A stretch of 64,000 bases of DNA from Acorus gramineus. Lineage: Eukaryota > Streptophyta > Magnoliopsida > Acorales > Acoraceae. Position 1 is the stretch's first letter; each line of letters starts with the position of its first letter. The DNA lies in the NCBI GenBank assembly GCA_030737835.1, contig JAUJYN010000018.1, positions 2,294,001 through 2,358,000 of the forward strand, read 5' to 3'. A model generated the notes under the pieces. The model was not told the origin of the DNA. It did no database searches and saw only the letters and a program-made list of their open reading frames with translations. The translations under genes were made by a program, and so were the position numbers. This document shows, in pieces, positions 24,387-36,452 of this stretch.

Positions 24387-25236
24387 GATTTTGTCACCCC
24401 CCAGGGCGGCCGTCCCCGATACGTGGTAAATATATATAATATCAGCAGTCCATACAGGAGATCAATAAAAGACTCTAAACAACATCGAAGATGATACACA
24501 ATCAATAATGTAGCTGACATAATATATATACATATAGCGGAAGCTTAAACGACTGAGTCTGTAATTCAAAGACATATTACAGACCAGAATACATAATCAA
24601 CTGTCCTGTGAGAGCCAATATAAACAAAGACATCCATATACAAGTGTTGTGCCCAAGCACGAATATTAATGCATACAAGGAAAAGAAGGGGATGCTGATG
24701 GCCTCTCACTCGCAAAACCCAAAACGTGAACGCTGCTCCGCTACTAATGTGATGCCTCAGGGAGCTCCTCCTTCAGATCCGACTCAGTAACAACTGGAGG
24801 AAAAGAATATGCGAGGGGTGAGCCACACGCTCAGTGAATGGCACAATCTATGCAACACAACTCATATTAACCTTAAAATAATTGAAGTCCCTAAACGGGA
24901 GTAACTATACAAGCTACTAGGTCGTAGCATTGCCGACCCACCCCACCCTCACCCTCACCCTTTAGAGGTGACATAGGCCTTTTGGGACAGATTAGACTGC
25001 TCCACACCCTTGGTCCACCGGTAGCCCTTTCCCCGGGTAGCCTCTACCTGGTATACTCCCATGGTCGGTACATTCCCGAATGCATAGGTAGTACCTACCG
25101 ATGGGAGCCCTCTGTCAGGACAGCTTTTCCCAACCCGGTTAGTTCCTACTCGGATCCAATGAAGGGGAGAAAACAACCTACTCTCACGGATACGATCCTC
25201 TTGGATCCGTTGACAACGATTACTAACACTACTAAG

Positions 25237-25285
25237 GTAATGAATTCTCAAGAATTCCTCCAGGGCGCATAACTAAGATGTGGGG
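25237..25285 (-). other. Two-hairpin LTR module
   Basis: Stem 2 is kept. Stem 1 has one weakened pair (ATGTG on the plus strand). Confidence 0.68.
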
Positions 25286-25633
25286 AAACATATATTATAA
25301 TAACAAGGTTATAATATTTGCTAAGTCATGCTTATACCAACATAATCTCATTTTGATTTAATTAAATTAAACTAAATGGGAAACATGCATAGATCAAGGC
25401 TTTTCAAGCATGGGACATGGTGTCTAGGCATGTATGGGCCTCTATACATGATACATGGATGTATATCCCTAGCATACAATGTCTAACATGGCATGGTTAC
25501 ATCATAGCAAAACATGCATTAACATAGGTTTTCATTCACACAAGTTAATATGTAGTTATGGTGCCCCAGGGGAGGGCAATGCACGCCTACGAGCATTGAA
25601 TGCCTCCCAACTGGGTTGGATCGACCCACTCAC

Positions 25634-25669
25634 CGCAACCCGGGTCGTTGCATGACCGTTCGCCAAGAT
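25634..25669 (-). other. Candidate 36-nt micro-exon, beta-x solo LTR
   Basis: On the minus strand it is bounded by GTCTTGCAG and GTGAGTGG. The upstream donor TTTTG/GTAAGTTC is near 26262. Confidence 0.52.
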
Positions 25670-26901
25670 CTGCAAGACAAGGGCATTCAATATGGTGAGT
25701 ATAACTACATAAATATACATGGAATTTACTAGAAATGCCAAAGACTCGGACAAGCACGCATACGGGCTTGCACGCATGCGAGCACGCACGTACGCACGCA
25801 AGCCCGAGTGCCCCGACACCTACCCGAACCCTCGGGCAGCCACACGCATGGCCCCCCGCACGCGTACGCACGCATACGCACGCACGTACGCGCCCCAGCA
25901 CCCTTGGCGCACTGCCGCGCGCCCAGACGCGCTGCCACACACGCACGCACGCTCGCGCGCGCCCCGCGCACTGCCTGTCTTGCCCGCGCGCCCTCGCGCG
26001 CACTGCACGCCAACGCAGCACCCCGCGTGCACGCTCGTGCGCCTGCACGTACGTGCGCGCGCCCGACTGCGCGCACCAGCACCCTTCTGCGTGCGCAGAC
26101 GCGAGCGCATGCGCGCGGATCGCCCCGCGCGCGCGCCCAACCTCCCCCCCACCCCCTCCTCAGCCCTCCCACACCCCCTACCACATATGCATAGCATGCT
26201 TGACCACTTCAAAGCCCTAACAATCATCTAAAACAAAGCTAAGGGAGGAGGAGAACTTACCAAAAGGAGAGGAAGAAAAGGGGGGGGGGGGTACTCGGGT
26301 GCCCTTTGCGCACCAAACCACCTCTACCGCCACCACCACCTTCTCAGCCACTCTCCAAGCCTTTGATGGCTGAAATCAGGGTTGGGGAGGGAAGGCATGA
26401 GAGGGAGTTAGAGAGAAGGGAAACAAGAACAAACAACACTCAAAGCTTGCACACACACATACCTTCTCTTTTCCTTTCTAGGTCTTTCTTCTTCTTCTTC
26501 TTTTACTACCTCTATTTAGAACAAACAAGGAAGAGGGAGTGAAGGAGAGAGTGAGAGGGAGAGGGAGATGAAAGGGGACGCCCAAGCATAGTGTCCACAC
26601 ACACACACACACTCACACACACACACACTCACATTTATGAGAAAAAGTGAGTTGGTGAGGCTTGACTTTGAGTCAACCCAACCAAACAAAAAAACAAAAG
26701 CCCTTGACCTAGTCAATGGTCAACTTTGACTTGGTCCAAGTCTTCTTGACTTGGTCAAAGTCACCCTTTGACATTCCAAAATCGGTCAAAACCCGGATAC
26801 GATTCAGAACTGCCAAATTTTCTAAAACGTTACCGGAATTTGATGAAATTTTTGTGAGTGGCTCGAAATGGCACCAGGACTCATAATGTGCAGTTAGATT
26901 T

Positions 26902-27570
26902 TCAATCAGAATTCTTGAACTCACGCAGATAGCTAAAAGTCCAAAATTTTAGCGTCTCCGATCGAAAAAAGAAAAATTGGAAAACTGCCAGAAATGACCC
27001 AAAGGTGACCAAAAGGCTCAAAAGTGACACATATATAATAGATTCTACCCCGAAGGAGCACTTAGCCGCGTTAAGTTTCATGCGGTAGTTCCGGAGCACT
27101 TCAAAAGCTGCCCTAAGATGCTTGAGATGGTCGCCCCGCTTGTTGCTTCTTACCAACATGTCATCTATATAAACTTCCACGGTCTTGCCAATCTGTCGTT
27201 CAAACATCTTGGCGATGAGCCTTGGGTATGTTGCCCCTGCATTTTTTAGCCCGAAGGGCATGACCTTGTAACAGTAGGTGCCCAACGGGGTGATGAATGC
27301 TGTCTTTTCCACGTCATGTTCATACATCGGAATTTGATGATATCCCAAATACGTGTCCACGAAGCTCATCAACTCATTCCCTGAGGAGGCATCTACTAAT
27401 TGGTCTATTTTTGGAAGGGGGAAGCTATCCTTCGGACAAGCGCTGTTCAGATCGGTGAAGTCAACACATACTCGCCACTTGTCGTTCTTCTTGGGTACTA
27501 CCACTGTGTTGGCTAGCCAATCGGGGTACCGGACTTCCCAAATGAACCCAGCAGCAAGGAGCTTCTCCAC
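26902..27570 (-). pseudogene. Tat-lineage reverse transcriptase remnant (coding part 27046-27570)
   Basis: The motifs VVVPKKNDKWRVCVDF, MPFGLKNAGATY and the catalytic box YIDDMLV are in the Tat-lineage arrangement. Bases below 27041 belong to the inserted solo LTR and only happen to stay in frame. The RT domain resumes on the far side of that LTR at 24386. Confidence 0.87.
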
Positions 27571-28068
27571 CTCTTCTTTGATAGCTTCGGCATGAACTGG
27601 TGCTACTCGCCTCTGCCGGTGCTTAACGGGGCGTACTGCAAGGGAGATGCACGGTCAGTGACAAATTACACTTGGATCGATGCCAGGCATTTCTGACGGC
27701 TTCCATGCAAACACGTCCACGTGTTCATGGAGTAAATTGATCAAATTTGCCCTTTCACTTTGGCCCAACGCGGTGCCGATGAGGAAATAGTTTTCTTGTT
27801 TGGGCGGGTCGATGAAGATCTCCTGGTCTTCAACTACCCGCAGAGCTGAATCAAGTCGGGCCTCATCGGCCTTTCACCCGATCCTTCAGTAATTGCTATC
27901 TTTTGGGATGTATGTCATCCTCACCCCTGGGTTGCTCTTCGGCCTTAGCCTTGTCGGAGGTAGTGATGGCGTAACATCTCCTCGCGATGGACTGATCGCC
28001 TCATATCTCCATGATCCCACGTGAGGTTGGGAAGCGCAACTTCTAATGGTATGTTAACGGTATGGTCT

Positions 28069-29007
28069 TCATTGCCCCCAGCCAGGTGCGGCCCATAATG
28101 GCATTGTAGGGGGAAGGGAGGTCCATGATAGTGAACTGGTCAGAATAGTCTCTTCACTAGCCCTCACATGTAAGGTTATCCGTCCAACCGGAACTGCCTG
28201 GCTTCCATTGAACGCGACCAGCGGGTCTCGCATTGGTTCAAGGCTAGAGGGTTTTAGGCCCATCTTGAGATAAGGTTGCATGAATAGGATGTCAGCTGAA
28301 CTCCCCTTGTTGACCAGTATTCGTTTGACGTCGTAGTTTGCGATTCACAAGGTGATGACCAAAGCGTCGCTGTGTGGTATGGATACATCGGACAAATCAT
28401 CATCGGAGAAGGATATGAGCCCGGGGGGTCCTCCACCTTCGGTCGTTTGGGGATGAGTCGGGCTTCCTGGTTGATCTGCAAGACCTCCATATGGCCCGCA
28501 CTCCTTTTCTAAGCCTGTTGGACCGACTTTGAGTCTTTCAAGGCTGGCAGTCCTCCACAGATCATGTCTATAACCCCGACTGCGTGTGAAGGGGCAACGG
28601 TGACCATGTGCTTTTCGGGCTTCTTTTCCTCCTCAATGTCTATAAATTCCCTGAGCTTCCCTTTGTGGACCAATGTTTCCAGGAATCCTTTCAATGTCCG
28701 ACAGCTTTTTGTCTGGTGCCCATAGTCTCTGTGATAGTCACACTTGAGACCCTTATCCCGAGTGGCAGAATTGCTCTTCATCGGGGGTGCCCATTGGAAG
28801 AACGGGGCATTTTTTATCCTCTCCAGGATCTGAACGAGAGGCAGGGTGAACTTGGTGTACGGGCGCTCCCTGACTTTGTTGGTCATCGGGTTACCCTTGG
28901 TGTCAGCTCGTGGTCTTCGTCCCTTGTCTTCCTTTGTTGGGGGGTTCTTGGAGACCGCAACGACCACCTGCCGTGGGGAAGAGACGGCCTCATCTTCAAC
29001 CTTAGTG
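28069..29007 (-). pseudogene. Tat-lineage gag and protease remnant
   Basis: The gag remnant carries a zinc-knuckle-like CDYHRDYGHQTKSC, typical of Tat elements. A protease-like stretch with GSSADILF context follows at about 28290-28320. The gag part abuts an unrelated LTR fragment at 29008. It is a fossil. Confidence 0.78.
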
Positions 29008-29927
29008 CTCCCATCCGTAGGTACCACCGATGCATTCGGGAGCGTACTGATCGTGGGAGTATATAGGGTAGAGGCTACGTGGGGGAAAGGGCTACCGGTG
29101 GACCAAGGGTGTAGAGCAGTCTAAGTCTCTTCCAAAAGTCCTATGTCACCTCCGGGGGTGAGGGTGAGGATGAGGTGAAGACACATCGCCGCGTGACCCA
29201 TTCGTTGTTCGTCCGTTCCCATAGTTGTTGGGTCTGGTTGTGAATCGATGTTGAAAGACATCGTTGGGCGCTTAACTCGATGTAGATGATCCAGTAGTGT
29301 TGTGTAGACCAGTAATCCCGGGTCTCCTCGACCAACGGAATGGTCTCCCCCAAAAGTCCCAAGAGTCTCCCTCCAGGAGTGAGGGTGAGGTTGGTCGCGC
29401 CGCCGCGTGACCCTATTATCCATGGGTTTCCACCCATGTTTTCCTTGAAAGGAAAGTGCTTATGTATTGAACTGTTGTATGGTGATTGGTTTCCAGCCAC
29501 TCATTGAGCCTGTAGCTCACCCCTCGCATACTGTTTCTTTTTAGGGGCAGTGTTGGGCGTGGAGCTAGAGCTTTCCTGTGGCATGGACTTATGGGCGTGA
29601 AGCGTTCTTCCGACGGATGGCGAGTGCGAGGCTGTCAGCAGTCCTAGAGTCATTGTATGTATTGTAAATCATGCATGTGGCATAGGTTGTATTTTCTTTG
29701 GTCTAGACTTGGCTCTCACAGGACAGTGATTGTGTATTCGAGTCTGTAATAATGTTTTTGATTTACATACATTGTTTATATATTATGCTTCTGCTTTTCA
29801 GCCAGTTATCATTATTCTTGCTTTGCCACCTTGTGTGTTGTTGTTGGAGTCTTTATTGACCTCAGGTATTGATAGCTGATATTTTATTATTGCCACATCT
29901 CGGGGATGGCCGCCCTGGGGCGTGACA
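29008..29927 (+). mobile_element. Plus gamma LTR 3' fragment
   Basis: LTR body from the GGATCC-type module through the TGAGC...GCTCA hairpin to GGGGCGTGACA at 29927. It abuts Tat gag at its left edge. Base differences from both E3 LTRs are more numerous than those between the two E3 LTRs, so it belonged to another element. Confidence 0.85.
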
Positions 29928-30070
29928 AAAGTTGGTATCAGAGCCTGGTCTTGTCAGAGCCTAAGTCTAGTCGTATAGATGATGAGTCGTAGGATTCTCA
30001 TCCCAGTACTCTTGTTTTAGAAGTTATCGTAGCCTAAGTCTAGTCGTATAGATGATGAGTCGTATAGATC
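29928..30070 (+). mobile_element. Leader remnant with primer binding site
   Basis: After the LTR edge comes a 5-nt spacer, then TGGTATCAGAGC (29933-29944) and a short untranslated leader like that of E3 and E4. It then switches to LTR sequence. A 34-nt stretch is present twice (29958-29991 and 30031-30064), the second copy at the switch. Confidence 0.82.
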
Positions 30071-30712
30071 ATGCATGCTAGGTAGATGTGTTAGGGTGTG
30101 TGTGAGGGGTTGGAAAGGGTTAAAATGGGGTTAGGAGGGGCTGGGCGCAGTCTGCGTGCGTGCGCGTGCAGGGGGCGCTGGCAGGTGCTGGTGCGCGTGC
30201 GCGCGGAGTGGTCGCGCGGGTGCGCGCAGGCGCTAGCGCGAGCGGGGGTGCGCACGGGGCGTGCGGGCGGGTGCGCGCACGCAGGGCAGTGCGCCTGGGC
30301 ATGCGCTTGGGCGCGGGGCTGGGGACTAGTGCGCGCGCGCGTGTGCGTGCGCGTGCTGGGGCTTGCGCGGGGTGCTACGCGGGGGGCGCAGTGCGCGTAG
30401 GGCTAGACGCGCGGTGCGCGCGGACGCGCGCGAGCGTGCGCGCGCGTGCGGCAGCGTGTCTGGGCACGCGAGCAGGCGCGTAGCAGTGCGCCGATGGTGC
30501 TGGGGTGTGTGCGTGCGTGCGCATGCGGGGGGCCATGCTTGTGGCTGCCTGAGGGTTCGGGTAGGTGTCGGGGCACTCGGGTTCGCGTGCGTACGTGCGT
30601 GCTCGCATGCGTGCGAGCCCGTATGCATGCTTGTCCAAGTATTGGGTATTTCTAATGATTTCTTTGTGTAAATTGTGTTGTTTCTCACCAGTTGGATGCC
30701 CCTACCTTGCAG

Positions 30713-30751
30713 ATCTCGTCGAATGGGATGCGCGAGGTCCCGGGTCGTAAG
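30713..30751 (+). other. Candidate 39-nt micro-exon in the E3 5' LTR
   Basis: CCTTGCAG precedes and GTAAG/GTGAGT follows. The exon body is nearly identical to 11888-11926. Confidence 0.55.
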
Positions 30752-31970
30752 GTGAGTGGTTTGATTCCAATCCCCCCCCCCTCTCTAGGGATGCGCTCGA
30801 CCCGCGTAGACGCGCGTCGCGCACCGATGGGGCTCCCTAACCAATATGTAGATATTTTGCATGCTAGGGATATACATCCATGTATCGTGTATAGAGGCCC
30901 GTACATGCCTGGACACCATGTCCTGTACTTAAAAGCCTTGATCTATGCATGATTAATATGATGTATCCATGTCACCTTAGACTTTGTATGCTAGGGATAT
31001 GCACCCTTATATTGTCACGCCCCAGGGCGGCCAACCCAGGGACGCGGCAAGTGTATATATAATATCAGAATCTACACAGGAGGTCAATAATATATATCAT
31101 ACACAGACAAATAGAATGACACACATGCAACAAAAGGGGCTGACATGATATATACACCAAATGCGGAAGCAAAAGACTGAATCTGTGAATAAACATTCTA
31201 CAGACTCGATACTCAATCATCTGTCCTGTGAGAGCCAATATACACAAATACAACTGAACATATACAAACACGTGCCAAGCACGGAAATCAAATACATACA
31301 GTCAAGAAGGGATGCTGATAACCTCTGGCACTCGCGGAACGTGGCGCTGCTCCGCTACTGAAGAAATCCCTCGGAAAGCTCCAACTGCTGCTCCGGCTCT
31401 AGCTCAGGCTCAGTGACCACTGGGGAAAAACATGTGCGAGGGGTGAGCCACACGCTCAGTGAATAGCACAACCCATGCATCGCAGACAATATTTACTACA
31501 ATTCCATTATTTATCCATGCTCAAAGACATAACAACATAATCCAGTGATTCGTACTTCGCCGAACCACCACACCCTCACCCTCATCCTCACCTATCAATG
31601 GGTGACATAGGCTATTGGGACTGATAATCATCCATTCACAAATCCAGTAGGTCGCTCATCGCCAACCCACTACACCCTCACCCTCACCCTATCACGGGTG
31701 ACATAGGATTTTGGGACTGACTAGGCTGTTGGTCACCCTTGGTCCACCGATACTCTCTCCCTCCACTCCGTAGGCCGCTTGGTCTCCACCCACAACTTCA
31801 GCACAGTCCGTCACAAAAAATCGGGAGGCGCCTACTGATGTGGGTCCTCCGAAGGACGGCCTTTCTAACGCTGGGGGTAGCCTCTACCGGATCCAACGCA
31901 GGGAACAGAACAGCCTATCCATACGCATATGATCCACTCGGATCCGCCGACAACACATCTCTACCACTCA

Positions 31971-32022
31971 AATGTCATGAACTCTTCAGAGTTCCTCCAG
32001 GGCGCATATCCAAGATGCGGGG
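31971..32022 (-). other. Two-hairpin LTR module, compensated stem
   Basis: Stem 2 is GAACTCT/AGAGTTC: both arms changed relative to GAATTCT/AGAATTC and still pair. Confidence 0.78.
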
Positions 32023-32799
32023 AATAAGTACAATCAAAAGCAATGTTGGAATATCATTGGGGGAAAGAAACTTGGGAGGGCGACGTGAGTTCCCGATACA
32101 GGATACCCCGACAACCAAACAAGGAACACGGAGTACCCTAACACGGGTCTCACCGCTGTCCTCGCAAGGCCCCTCCCCTATAATATTCACTAATCATGCT
32201 AATAATCATACCAATCATACAACATTACTTATAATATTATTGGGACTAGAAACCTTGGGAGGGCAGCGTGAGTTCCCGATACAGGACACCCCGACAACCA
32301 AACAAGGAACACGGAGTACCCTAACACGGGTCTCAATGTTGACCTCGCAAGGCTCCTCCCGATAATATTACCTAAGCGATTTAACATACACTAGCATTTA
32401 ATTTAATAAATAAACTAGTAGGACGCATACATAGGTCGAGGTTTCCTAACATGAAACAGGGGACATGGTGCATGGCTCATACACCTATCCTAAGGGTGCA
32501 AGTCCCTAACATACAAGTCTAGGGTAGCATGCATTCTACATTTAAATCATGCAAGCATGGAATACATATTACAACAGGTTAATATAATCCATGACGCCCC
32601 AGGAGAGGTCGGTATACGCCCAAGCGCGTATAACGCCTCTCTACTGGGTTGGATTGTCCCACTCACCGGAAATCGGATCGACGCGCGACCGTCCGTCCAG
32701 ATCTGCAAGACAGACATTCAATATGGTGAGAACAAAACATAAATACTATAAATACCCAAACATACAAAACCCACAACTAAACACCTAACACTCGGGCAA

Positions 32800-33290
32800 A
32801 CGTGCATACGACCCGCACGCACGCTAGCCCGAGCACTCCGGCTACCACCCGCACGGCCACCCGCCCTCGGATGCGCCGCCGCGCCTCAACCCGCGCGCCC
32901 CGACGCACTGCCGCACGCACGCGCACGCTCGAGCGCGCCCGCGCGCACCGCGCGTCCAGCCCAGCGCGCCCCCGCGCGCAATGCACGCACGCCCCAGCAC
33001 GCGCGCGCACTGGTCCCCAGCACCGCGCGCACTGGTCCCCAGCACAGCGCCCAGGCGCATGCCCAGGCGCCCTGCCCAGCACCCAGGCACAGTGCCCAGG
33101 CGCCCTGCCCGCGCGCGCGCACGCTCGCGCGCACGCCCGCGCGCACCCGCGCGCACTCCCGCGCACACCCCCGCTCGCGCCAGCACCCGCGCGCACGCAC
33201 CCGCGCGCGACTGCGCGCCCGACTGCGCCCGCCAGCGCCCAGCTCCACCCGCGCGCACGCGCGCGCGCGCCCCGGCCAGCTGCTGCGCCT
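32800..33290. repeat. GC-rich alternating tract (GCGCAC/GCACGC) of an LTR
   Basis: Dense CG and CA/TG steps, largely alternating purine-pyrimidine. Other copies are at about 5010-5290, 6990-7380, 11300-11800, 13754-14130, 15040-15270, 21170-21610, 22570-22840, 25790-26140, 30130-30620, 39560-39930, 42000-42360, 44560-44850, 51010-51320, 53230-53800, 57580-58190 and 59400-59670. Long open frames in these tracts reflect lack of stop codons in GC-rich sequence and are not genes. Confidence 0.85.
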
Positions 33291-34241
33291 GCTGCCTGTG
33301 CTGCTGCCTGTGTTGCTGCCACCAGCCACCTCAACCACCACTCCTCCGGCCACCAATGGCCTCCGACCACCACCACAGCCCTCCGACGACCACCCACCGT
33401 CGCCAACCACCTCCCAACCCCAAATCCCACCTCCTAACATCCATCTAAGCATCAAAAAGAGAGGAAAGAGGCTTACCAAGGGGAGGAAGCGAAGTCCGGA
33501 CGCTCTCCGCGCGCCGAAACCTTTCTCAAAGGCTCTCTTTCGCCCCGATCTACCACGGCCCTCGAAATGGCCCGAATCAGAGGACAAAGAGAGGGGGACG
33601 GAGTGGCTAGAGTCGTCGGAATCGGGTTTTGAAGACACCGGAGTGTAGATCGGGACCCGATCTACACTTCTCGTGCTTTAGGTTTTTGGTTTTGAGGGGT
33701 GTAGGGGGCTCAAACGGAAGAAAAATGGAGAAGGGGAGAGAGAGGGCTTGGGGAGGAAGACGATGAACAGTAACTCGGGTTTTAGATCTCACATATATAT
33801 AGTGCGCGACTTAAAAACCCGGATACGCCCCGGAACTGCGAAATTTTTGGAAACGATTCCGGAATTCGATGAAATTTTCGTGAGAGGCCTAAAATGACAC
33901 CAGGACACCAAATATGCAGTTAGATTTCCAATCGGAGTCCTCTAGCTCAGGAGATAGCTAACAATCCAAAAATGAGCGGTTCCGATCGAAAACCGGTAAA
34001 AACCGAAAAACTGCCAGAATGCTCCAACGGTTATCAGCAGGCTAAAAGTGACACATATATAACATATATCATGTATAGCGGCCTATGCATGTTTAGTCAC
34101 CATGTTTCATGCTAGGAAAGCCTCGACCTATGCATGTTCCCATTTAGTTTAATTTATTTAAATCAAGATGGGATTATGTGATTATATTGTTGCAAGCATG
34201 CATTAGACAATATTATAACCTTATGGTTATAATATATGTCA

Positions 34242-34293
34242 CCCCGCATCTTAGTTATGCGCCCTGGAGGAATTCTTGAGAATTCATGACATT
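34242..34293 (+). other. Two-hairpin LTR module
   Basis: Same stems as 12272-12323, in the E3 5' LTR. Confidence 0.75.
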
Positions 34294-35908
34294 AGAAATG
34301 TTAGGAAGCGTTGTCGACGGATCCAAGAGGATCGCATGCGTGTGGGTAGGCTGTTCTCTTCCCTTCGTTGGATCCGTGTAGTACAGCCCCGGCGTTAGAT
34401 AGGCTGTCCTGACAGAGGGCTCCCATCTGTAGGTACCTCCGATGTGTTCGGACAGTGCTGATCGTGGGAGTATACCAGGTAAGCTACGGAGCGGGGAGAG
34501 GCTACCGGTGGACCAAGGGTGAATAACAGTCTAGTCAGTCCCAAAAGGCCAGGTCACCCCTTTGAGGGTGAGGGTGAGGGTGTGGTGGGTCGGCAATGTT
34601 ACGACCCACTAGCTTGTGTAGTTACTCCCGTTTAGGGACTATGACTACTTTGAGGTTAATATGAGTGTGTTGGTTGTTGTTGTGCATGTGTGTGATATCT
34701 CGATGAGCGAGTATCGCGTTGGCTATACCTGTCAGAGGACTAGGCGGAGGCCACGAGGGTGGGAGAGGCTACCGGTGGACCAAGGGTGTAGAGCGGTGAG
34801 TTGAGGAGATCGGGTTGTAGATACTACCCGGGAGAGGGTTAATGAATGATGTCGCGAGCGTGGAATCGTTCTCCCCTTCGTTGGATCCGTGTAGTGACAT
34901 CCCCGGCATTAGACAGGCTATCTTGACAGAGGGCTCCCATCTGTAGGTACCTCCGATGTGTTCGGACAGTGCTGATCGTGGGAGTATACCAGGTAAGCTA
35001 CGGAGCGGGGAGAGGCTACCGGTGGACCAGGGGTGTAGAGCAGTCTAAGTCTCTCCCAAAGTCCCAAGATGTCTCCTTTCAGGAGTGAGGGTGTGGATGA
35101 GGCGAAGACGCGTCGCCTCGTGACCCATTCGTTGTTCGACCGTTCCCATAGATGTTGGGTCCGGTCTCGTGATGGATGTTGAAGTACATCGATAGGCGAT
35201 TATCTAGATGTAGATGATCCAGTAGTGTTGAGTGGACCAGTAAATCCGGGTCTCCTCGACCGATGGCATGGTCCCTAGACCAGTAAATCCGGGTCTCTTC
35301 GACCGGCGGTATGGTCTCTCCCCATAAGTCCCAAAAGACTCCCTCCGGGAGTGAGGGTGGGGGTGAGGTTGGTCGCGCCGTCGCGTGACCCTGTTATCCA
35401 TTGGGTTTCTACCCATGTTTTCCTTGAAAAGAAATTGATTATGTGTTGAACTGTAGAATGGTGATTGGTTTCCAGCCACTCACTGAGCTTGTAGCTCACC
35501 CCTCACATACTGTTTCTTTTCAGGGGCAGTGTTGGGCGTGGAGCTGGAGCTTCCTGTGGCGTGGTCTTATGGGCGTGGAGCGTTCTGCTGGCAGGTGGCG
35601 TGTGCGAGGCTGTCAGCATTCCTAGAGTCATTTTATGCTTTGTAAATCGTGCATGTGGCACAGGTTATTTTTTCCTTGGTCTAGACTTGGATCCCACAGG
35701 ACATTGATTGTGTATTCGGGTCTGTAATAATTTTTTTGATTTACAGACATTGTTATATATTATGCTTCCGCTTTTCAGTCAGTTATCATTATCTTGCTTT
35801 GCCGCCTTGTGTATTGTTGTTGGTGTCCTTATTGACCTCAGGTATTGATAGCTGATATTATATTTTATTTTGCCACGTCTCGGGGACGCCTGGGGCATGA
35901 CAAAAAGT

Positions 35909-35920
35909 TGGTATCAGAGC
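35909..35920 (+). other. E3 primer binding site, initiator tRNA-Met
   Basis: TGGTATCAGAGC lies 6 nt after the LTR edge at 35902. Confidence 0.92.
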
Positions 35921-36344
35921 CTGGTCCTGTCAGAGCCTAAGTCTAGTTGTATAGATGATGAGTCGTAGGATTGTCATCCGAATACTCTTGTATTAGAAGT
36001 TATCTTAGGTTGCTGACATGCCTCCTCGCATCCGTTGACGTGGACGTGACCCCGTGGACCCACCCTTAAGTTATCGACTGGGTCGACTGGTTAGGGTCAG
36101 TTGTTAGATCTCTTGTGCGGGATTAAGGTTTGGGTAGGAGATTTATGCCCAGTAGTGTGATAGTGATGAATTGGTTGGAATTTCTAAGGTGTGGATTGCG
36201 TCTCGATAATGGAGCTCTTTTCCGTGTATCGGTATCGTTGGTAACCATGGAGTTTGCGTGCGGTGCCAGTGTAAAGTGTTGAGGATGTGCGTATTGCTCA
36301 TTAAGGGATGATGTCTTCTTCTAGACTTCCTACTATGGATTAAG

Positions 36345-36452
36345 GGGCCTTGCAAGGTCAGCGTTGAGACCCGGGCTAGGGTACTCCGTGTTCCTTGTTT
36401 GGTTGTCGGGATATCTTATATCGGGACCTCATGGTGCCCTCCCAAGGTTTCT
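36345..36452 (+). repeat. 110-bp cassette inside the E3 internal region
   Basis: It contains GAGACCCGGG, TAGGGTACTCCGTGTTCC, TTGTTTGGTTGTCGGG and GCCCTCCCAAGG. The same cassette occurs in E2 (47941-48052) and in LTRs at 20643-20755, 32060-32174, 32245-32356, 52690-52802, 59828-59945, 60075-60195 and 61322-61432. Confidence 0.85.

Larger units (their letters stand above)
24392..27040 (-). mobile_element. Solo LTR, beta-x type, target duplication GATTT/GATTC
   Basis: It begins TGTCACCCCCCAGGG at 24392 and ends CACATATATAATA at 27040. GATTT (24387-24391) and GATTC (27041-27045) flank it within Tat reverse transcriptase. At 2649 bp it is the cleanest uninterrupted reference for the beta-x LTR. 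It carries a (CA)n stretch at about 26596-26634. Confidence 0.93.
17055..29007 (-). mobile_element. Tat-lineage Ty3/gypsy element (fossil), split by solo LTRs
   Basis: Minus-strand domains in order are gag (about 29007-28500), protease (about 28390-28090), reverse transcriptase (27570-27046), RT connection and first RNase H (24386-23723), a second, archaeal-type RNase H (about 18022-17440), and the start of integrase (about 17200-17055). Two RNase H regions are the hallmark of the Tat group (Retand/Ogre). Own sequence is 17055-18027, 23718-24391 and 27041-29007; the rest is two inserted LTRs. Both ends of the element are missing here, and the coding parts are broken. Neither LTR of this element is visible. 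Confidence 0.88.
31013..34064 (-). mobile_element. Solo LTR, alpha-x type, target duplication TATAT
   Basis: It begins TGTCACGCCCCAGGG at 31013 and ends ACACATATATAACA at 34064. TATAT flanks it at 31008-31012 and 34065-34069. It is 3052 bp with all landmarks: two-hairpin module 31971-32022, two copies of the 110-bp cassette, a 36-nt micro-exon near 32665-32700, GC-rich tract 32800-33290 and the x head. Confidence 0.94.
30071..35902 (+). mobile_element. E3 5' LTR (own sequence 30071-31012 and 34070-35902)
   Basis: The left part carries the GC-rich tract (about 30130-30620) and micro-exon 30713-30751. The right part carries the two-hairpin module (34242-34293), G-quadruplex motif and two copies of the GGATCC module. 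It also has the TGAGC...GCTCA hairpin (35484-35498) with acceptor, and the terminus GGCATGACA at 35902. The TG start is not present. Confidence 0.85.
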
